Shown here piece by piece: positions 63,511 to 64,000 of a stretch of DNA of 64,000 bases (the first letter of the stretch is position 1; every line of letters begins with the position of its first letter). The stretch covers positions 62,001 to 126,000 of the forward strand of contig NZ_BOQL01000052.1 of the NCBI RefSeq assembly GCF_018332655.1, read 5' to 3'. The position numbers and the translations under genes are program-made. The notes below the pieces were generated by a model. That model ran no database searches, was not told the DNA's origin, and worked only from the letters and a program-made list of their open reading frames with translations. This stretch comes from Actinoplanes auranticolor (lineage in GTDB: Bacteria > Actinomycetota > Actinomycetes > Mycobacteriales > Micromonosporaceae).

Positions 63511-64000
63511 CGGCGTCCTCCTCCGAGGCGGTTCGTCGCCAGGGCGTTCAGGGCGGCGACGATGAGGATGATCACGAACAGCGCCCACGACATGGCGGCC
63601 GCGTATCCGAGGTTGAGGTCCTTCCAGCCGACCTTGTAGATCAGCTGGGCGATGGTCTGCCACTGCCCGTTCGAGCCGCCGGACGCGGCCGCGGGGTTCT
63701 CCTCGAAGAGCATCGGCTCGTTGAAGAGCTGCAGGCCACCGATGGTCGACAGGACCACCGTGAAGATCAGCACCGGCTGGATCATCGGCACGGTGATGCG
63801 CCACAACTGCCGCCACGGCCCGGCGCCGTCGACGGCCGCCGCCTCGTAGACGTCCTTCGGGATGGACTGCATCGCCGACAGGTAGAGCAGGGCGTTGTAG
63901 CCGATCCACTTCCAGTTGACCATCGTGGCGATGGCGATCCAGGAGCTCCACTTGTACGCCCGCCAGTCCAGCGGGGTGTCCTGGCCGAAGCCGACCAGTG
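63507..64000 (-). CDS. Carbohydrate ABC transporter permease (MalF-type), 5' end outside window
   Basis: About 164 C-terminal residues are visible, entering the window as FGQDTPLDWRAYKWSSWIAI. Four transmembrane stretches and the EAA loop YEAAAVDGAGPWRQLWRITV are present, ending in LATNRLGGGRR. It overlaps the next permease by 4 bp. The start and the first half lie beyond base 64000. Confidence 0.94.
   Translation of the reverse strand, partial: LVGFGQDTPLDWRAYKWSSWIAIATMVNWKWIGYNALLYLSAMQSIPKDVYEAAAVDGAGPWRQLWRITVPMIQPVLIFTVVLSTIGGLQLFNEPMLFEENPAAASGGSNGQWQTIAQLIYKVGWKDLNLGYAAAMSWALFVIILIVAALNALATNRLGGGRR

Overview
The window is high-GC actinobacterial DNA, most likely from a Micromonosporaceae member (Actinoplanes-like). 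The reasons are strong G/C third-position bias, frequent GTG/TTG starts, many 4-bp ATGA/GTGA gene overlaps, a HU protein with a long Lys/Ala tail, a CofC/FbiD homologue of F420 synthesis, and a gene order recG - DAK2 protein - thiL - DUF3515 - ddl - gpsA - cofC/fbiD - ppk1 - mutT1 - hup - leuD - leuC - IclR regulator - tRNAs - FAH protein - leuB - serA - ilvC - ilvN - ilvB. From memory this parallels the Mycobacterium tuberculosis recG-to-ilvB1 chromosomal segment, so most of the window looks like inherited core chromosome. No insertion sequence, prophage, CRISPR array or integrase is visible.

Layout. 1-20.9 kb: housekeeping block (DNA repair helicase, DAK2-domain protein, ribosomal protein L28, thiamine, cell-wall D-Ala-D-Ala, glycerolipid, F420, polyphosphate and nucleotide-pool genes, HU, leuCD with a divergent IclR regulator). 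20.9-27.3 kb: small accessory genes around tRNA-Gln and tRNA-Glu, including a divergent NmrA/TetR pair with a clear operator. 27.3-33.1 kb: a six-gene minus-strand operon MoxR - DUF58 - VWA - HtrA-like protease - response regulator - histidine kinase. 33.2-38.5 kb: an M16 peptidase pair, a Tat-exported alpha-toroid protein behind a LacI-type palindrome, and a membrane-anchored endonuclease/exonuclease/phosphatase protein. 38.6-58.6 kb: branched-chain amino-acid and serine genes (cimA, ilvE, leuB, serA, ilvC, ilvN, ilvB, ilvD) interspersed with a glycosyltransferase, an Mrp-type ATPase, a mannosyl-3-phosphoglycerate synthase and a GGDEF-EAL protein. 58.6-64 kb: an SLT-domain cell-wall protein and a beta-mannosidase with two sugar ABC permeases that run off the window.

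How the genes work together. With leuCD, cimA, ilvE, leuB and ilvBNCD, the window holds most of the isoleucine/valine/leucine pathway. The most informative non-coding signals belong to it. cimA is preceded by a short ORF (MLRGVTHSVLIIRT, with two rare ATT Ile codons) and then an intrinsic terminator with a U tract. ilvB has an equivalent leader ORF plus terminator, and its apparent promoter lies inside the 3' end of the upstream GGDEF-EAL gene. Both look like ribosome-mediated transcription attenuators. leuB and ilvD have weaker candidates. Start sites and RNA structures are read by eye and none has been tested by a search or folding program.
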